From Olsenella profusa F0195 (GTDB taxonomy: Bacteria > Actinomycetota > Coriobacteriia > Coriobacteriales > Atopobiaceae), in contig NZ_AWEZ01000059.1 of assembly GCF_000468755.1 (NCBI RefSeq), positions 1-34,137 on the forward strand: a stretch of 34,137 nucleotides of DNA. The letters run 5' to 3'. Below are positions 30,957 to 34,137 of this stretch, in pieces. Every line of letters starts with the position of its first letter. Position 1 is the stretch's first letter. The translations under genes and the position numbers were made by a program. The notes beneath the pieces were generated by a model, which did not search any database, was not told the origin of the DNA, and saw only the letters and a program-made list of their open reading frames with translations.

Positions 30957-33179
30957 ATGAAGATCATCAAGCGCAATGGTTCAGAGGTCACGTTTGACAC
31001 CGAGAAGATCGTCAACGCCATCAAGGCCGCCAACGCCGAGGTGCCCGAGGGTGATCGTCTCACCAATCGCGAGATCAGGTTCGCCTCGCTCAACGTGGAG
31101 GACGAGTGCGCCTCCGCCGGCCACACCGTCACCGTGGAGGAGGTCCAGGACCTCGTCGAGGATCAGCTCATGGCCCTCGACCGCTTCGTGGTGGCCCGCA
31201 AGTACATCATCTATCGCTACCTGCAGAACCAGAAGCGCCGGAAGAACACCACGGATGACAAGATCCTCTCGCTGATCGAGTCCAACAACGAGGAGGTCAA
31301 GCAGGAGAACTCCAACAAGAACCCCACCGTGGTCTCCGTGCAGCGCGACTACATGGCCGGTGAGGTCTCCAAGGACCTCGCCTGCCGCCAGCTGCTGCCG
31401 CAGGACGTGGTGGAGGCCCACGACGCCGGCATCATCCACTTCCACGATGCGGACTACTATGCCCAGCACATGCACAACTGCGACCTCGTGAACCTCGAGG
31501 ACATGCTGCAGAACGGCACCGTCATCTCCGGCACCATGATCGAGAAGCCGCACAGCTTCTCCACCGCCTGCAACATCGCCACGCAGATCATCGCACAGGT
31601 GGCCTCCTGCCAGTACGGCGGCCAGTCCATCAGCCTGGCGCACCTCGCCCCCTTCGTGGACGTGAGCCGCAAGAAGATCCGCCGCCAGGTGTACGCCGAG
31701 CTCGAGGCCATCGGCGCCACCCCCGCCGTCGAAAAGATCGACCGGATCGTCGAGAGGCGCCTGCGCGACGAGGTGGCCCGCGGCGTCCAGACCATCCAGT
31801 ACCAGGTGGTCACCCTCATGACCACCAACGGCCAAGCTCCCTTCATCACCGTGTTCATGTACCTCAACGAGGCCAGGAGCGAGCAGGAGAAGGCCGACCT
31901 CGCCCTCTGCATCGAGGAGATGCTCCGCCAGCGCTACCAGGGCGTCAAGAACGAGGCGGGAGTCTGGATCACACCCGCGTTTCCCAAGCTCATCTACGTG
32001 CTCGAGGAGGACAACACCCACGAGGGCGACCGGTACTTCTACCTCACCAAGCTCGCGGCAAAGTGCACCGCAAAGCGCATGGTCCCCGACTACATCTCCG
32101 AGAAGAAGATGCGCGAGTACAAGCTCTCCCGTGGAGAGACCGAAGGCGAGGGCGACGTGTACACCTGCATGGGCTGCCGCTCCTTCCTCACGCCCGACCG
32201 CTCCGGCAACGGCTATGACAACGTGGCCAACGCCGGCAACTGGGAGCCGGGCAAGCCCAAGTACTACGGACGCTTCAACCAGGGTGTCGTCACCATCAAC
32301 CTGCCTGACGTGGCCCTCTCCTCCGAGGGCGACAGGGACGAGTTCTGGCGTGTGTTCGACGAGCGCCTCGAGCTCTGCCACAGGGCCCTGCGCTGCCGTC
32401 ATGACCGCCTGGTGGGCACCACATCCGACGCCGCGCCCATCCTGTGGCAGTACGGTGCGCTGGCCCGCCTGAAGAAGGGCGAGACCATCGACAGGCTCCT
32501 CTATGGTGGCTACTCCACCATCAGCCTGGGCTATGCCGGCCTGTACGAGTGCGTCAAGTACATGACGGGCCACAGCCACACCGATAAGGAGGCGACGCCC
32601 TTCGCCCTCTCCGTCATGCAGCACATGAACGACAGGTGCGCCGAGTGGAAGGCGGCCGAGAACATCGACTACTCCCTCTATGGCACGCCGCTGGAGTCCA
32701 CCACCTACAAGTTCGCGCGCTGCCTGCAGAAGCGCTTCGGTGTGGTCAAGGGCATCACGGACCACGGCTACATCACCAACAGCTACCACGTGAACGTTCG
32801 CGAGGACATCGACGCCTTCACCAAGCTCAAGTTCGAGTCCGAGTTCCAGCGCCTCTCCCCCGGCGGGGCCATCTCCTACGTCGAGGTGCCCAACATGCAG
32901 GACAACCTCGAGGCCGTCATCCGCGTCATGCAGTACATCTACGACAACATCATGTATGCCGAGCTCAACACCAAGAGCGACTACTGCCAGGTGTGCGGCT
33001 ACGACGGCGAGATCCAGATCGCCGAGGATGATGGCAAGCTCGTGTGGGAGTGCCCGCACTGCCACAACCGCGACCAGTCCAAGATGAACGTCGCCCGCAG
33101 GACCTGCGGCTACATCGGGACCCAGTACTGGAACCAGGGACGCACCGAGGAGATCAAGGATCGCGTGCTGCACCTGTAA
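30957..33179 (+). CDS. nrdD: Anaerobic (class III) ribonucleoside-triphosphate reductase
   Basis: This 740-residue enzyme begins with an ATP-cone (KIIKRNGSEVTFDTEKIVNA, about 1-95) for allosteric dATP/ATP control, followed by the ten-stranded barrel with the substrate cysteines. It ends with a zinc site (Cys677, Cys680, Cys699 and Cys702 in YCQVCGY and ECPHCHN) and radical Gly718 in RRTCGYIGTQYW. It makes deoxyribonucleotides from ribonucleoside triphosphates without oxygen and needs the activase NrdG, whose gene is not in this window. The ATG at 30957 follows GGGGG; an ATG at 30945 lacks a site. Two NrdR boxes lie upstream. Confidence 0.95.
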   Translation: MKIIKRNGSEVTFDTEKIVNAIKAANAEVPEGDRLTNREIRFASLNVEDECASAGHTVTVEEVQDLVEDQLMALDRFVVARKYIIYRYLQNQKRRKNTTDDKILSLIESNNEEVKQENSNKNPTVVSVQRDYMAGEVSKDLACRQLLPQDVVEAHDAGIIHFHDADYYAQHMHNCDLVNLEDMLQNGTVISGTMIEKPHSFSTACNIATQIIAQVASCQYGGQSISLAHLAPFVDVSRKKIRRQVYAELEAIGATPAVEKIDRIVERRLRDEVARGVQTIQYQVVTLMTTNGQAPFITVFMYLNEARSEQEKADLALCIEEMLRQRYQGVKNEAGVWITPAFPKLIYVLEEDNTHEGDRYFYLTKLAAKCTAKRMVPDYISEKKMREYKLSRGETEGEGDVYTCMGCRSFLTPDRSGNGYDNVANAGNWEPGKPKYYGRFNQGVVTINLPDVALSSEGDRDEFWRVFDERLELCHRALRCRHDRLVGTTSDAAPILWQYGALARLKKGETIDRLLYGGYSTISLGYAGLYECVKYMTGHSHTDKEATPFALSVMQHMNDRCAEWKAAENIDYSLYGTPLESTTYKFARCLQKRFGVVKGITDHGYITNSYHVNVREDIDAFTKLKFESEFQRLSPGGAISYVEVPNMQDNLEAVIRVMQYIYDNIMYAELNTKSDYCQVCGYDGEIQIAEDDGKLVWECPHCHNRDQSKMNVARRTCGYIGTQYWNQGRTEEIKDRVLHL

Positions 33180-33251
33180 GACGAGGGAACAACTTTCCAT
33201 CACGCAATGCAGAAGCTGAGGGGAATCGGAAGAACTGGAGGTCCAAGGCCG

Positions 33252-34112
33252 ATGGCTCGCAAGCGCTTCCTCAGCGCGGTGCAGCACATACTCAACATGA
33301 CCACCTATGCTCAGATCTCCGCAGGCACAAATATCATCGTGGCGGCTGAGCAAGGGAAGAGCCAACGTCGCGCCCACGCCGATGGATACGAATCCACCTG
33401 TTTTCTCCTACACGACTCCGATCTCGTCGACGTCGTGCCACGGGATTCAGAGCAGGACGAGGGCAAAGGGAGCGGTCAGGGTAACGGCAATACGATTACC
33501 CTGACCGTTCTCGTGCGCCGTCGACACCTCGAGAGACTGCTTCTTTCACTTGCCCCCTCATCCTCGCATCTCCTCCGCTCGGTCGTAGAGGATGCAACGA
33601 GGGGGGCAACGTGCCCGTGGATCAATATACGGCCCGATGACGCCGATATGCTCTGGGATATCGTCGAGATTCTGGTCATAGCCTATTCCGAGCGTCAGAC
33701 GGACTGGGAAGTGGAGGTGGATGCCCTCGTCGTGGCCTATCATGTCATTATGGATAGAAGTGTCGCCCCCGAGGGGCATCATGCCCCAGCAGACGTCGTC
33801 GTGTCACTCATTCTGAACGACATCTCCACGCACCCTGACTCCGTGACGCTCACGGAGCTCGCAGAGCGTTACTCGTACAACCCAAGCTACCTCTCGAGCC
33901 TGCTCCGGAGGAAGACAGGCCGTACGTTCTCCGAACTTGTCAACGCCCAACGCATGAACCGAGCGGCGCTACTGCTCCAGGAACCCAACGCCTCCGTACG
34001 GGCGGTCGCCTCGCTTGTGGGCTATTCAAGCGTAAGCAGCTTCCACAGGCAGTTCAGGAGCTTCTTCGGTATCACGCCATCCCAGATGATGCAGGGTGAC
34101 ACCGCCACATAG
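33252..34112 (+). CDS. AraC-family transcriptional regulator
   Basis: About 286 residues. The C-terminal 100 residues form a clear AraC double helix-turn-helix: VTLTELAERYSYNPSYLSSL with LRRKTGRTFSELVNAQRM, then VRAVASLVGYSSVSSFHRQF and FRSFFGITPSQMM. The N-terminal part is not a recognisable cupin and includes a Gly/Asn-rich stretch (DEGKGSGQGNGNTI) encoded across a perfect inverted repeat, so the start is uncertain. The ATG at 33252 has GGAGGT 9 nt upstream; the frame is open from 33207. GC is lower than in nrdD. Target and effector are unknown. Confidence 0.75.
   Translation: MARKRFLSAVQHILNMTTYAQISAGTNIIVAAEQGKSQRRAHADGYESTCFLLHDSDLVDVVPRDSEQDEGKGSGQGNGNTITLTVLVRRRHLERLLLSLAPSSSHLLRSVVEDATRGATCPWINIRPDDADMLWDIVEILVIAYSERQTDWEVEVDALVVAYHVIMDRSVAPEGHHAPADVVVSLILNDISTHPDSVTLTELAERYSYNPSYLSSLLRRKTGRTFSELVNAQRMNRAALLLQEPNASVRAVASLVGYSSVSSFHRQFRSFFGITPSQMMQGDTAT
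33473..33507. repeat. Perfect 12-bp inverted repeat inside the AraC-type gene
   Basis: CGGTCAGGGTAA and TTACCCTGACCG are exact complements around the 11-nt loop CGGCAATACGA, followed by TTCTCG. Within a coding frame this is unusual. It could be the nrdD terminator if the regulator's true start lies downstream, or a leader hairpin controlling the regulator. Confidence 0.55.
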
Positions 34113-34137
34113 AAACCCAGGGAGGAAGCGGGTGAGG

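Overview
The window looks like a chromosomal segment of a high-GC, strictly or facultatively anaerobic Gram-positive bacterium. An Actinomycetota member of the Coriobacteriia (Olsenella/Atopobium-like) is my best guess. The support is high GC with strong GGAGG-type ribosome sites, an oxygen-sensitive class III ribonucleotide reductase, a second glycyl radical enzyme with its activase, and a one-Cys OhrR. The taxon is inferred, not proven. No rRNA, tRNA, CRISPR array, transposase or phage gene was found.

Layout. 1-1836: start of an unidentified minus-strand gene, a long repeat-bearing gap, and a Phd/ParE-type toxin-antitoxin pair. 1837-4233: Lhr-like helicase (minus) with a LexA-like box on its promoter. 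4623-7922: osmoprotectant ABC transporter (permease/binding-protein fusion plus ATPase) and an MDR oxidoreductase. 8093-13221: fructose-6-phosphate aldolase, glycyl radical activase, DeoR regulator and a PflD/YbiW-type glycyl radical enzyme, which I read as an anhydroglycolysis locus. 13448-15377: nitroreductase and glutamate-cysteine ligase. 15714-21292 (minus): P-type ATPase, TerB-domain protein and DUF2791/BrxD-like ATPase. The last two match SngA and SngB of the Shango anti-phage system, and the helicase at 1837 matches SngC, but it lies about 11.5 kb away. 21608-24735: RpiB-like isomerase, old-yellow-enzyme-type flavoprotein and a small membrane protein. 25141-26194: glutathione-peroxidase-like gene plus OhrR. 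26536-29212: fumarase, a 57-residue small ORF and a GH25 lysozyme. 29228-30642: nitroreductase and HAD phosphatase. 30957-34112: NrdD behind two NrdR boxes, then an AraC-type regulator.

The most unusual feature is in the gaps. Two families of intergenic palindromic repeat elements occur. Family A (five clear copies, one decayed) is built from about 20-bp units beginning RTGTGGGTGCC, set in inverted orientation around a hairpin whose loop carries a GACCTGC core. Family B (three copies) is built from GAGTCGTATGCAA-type units, also inverted, around a central TACCTGC. The families differ in unit sequence but share this architecture and the CCTGC centre. In this window A copies lie in gaps containing gene starts, while B copies always lie just past the 3' end of a minus-strand gene. 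I know of no name for either.
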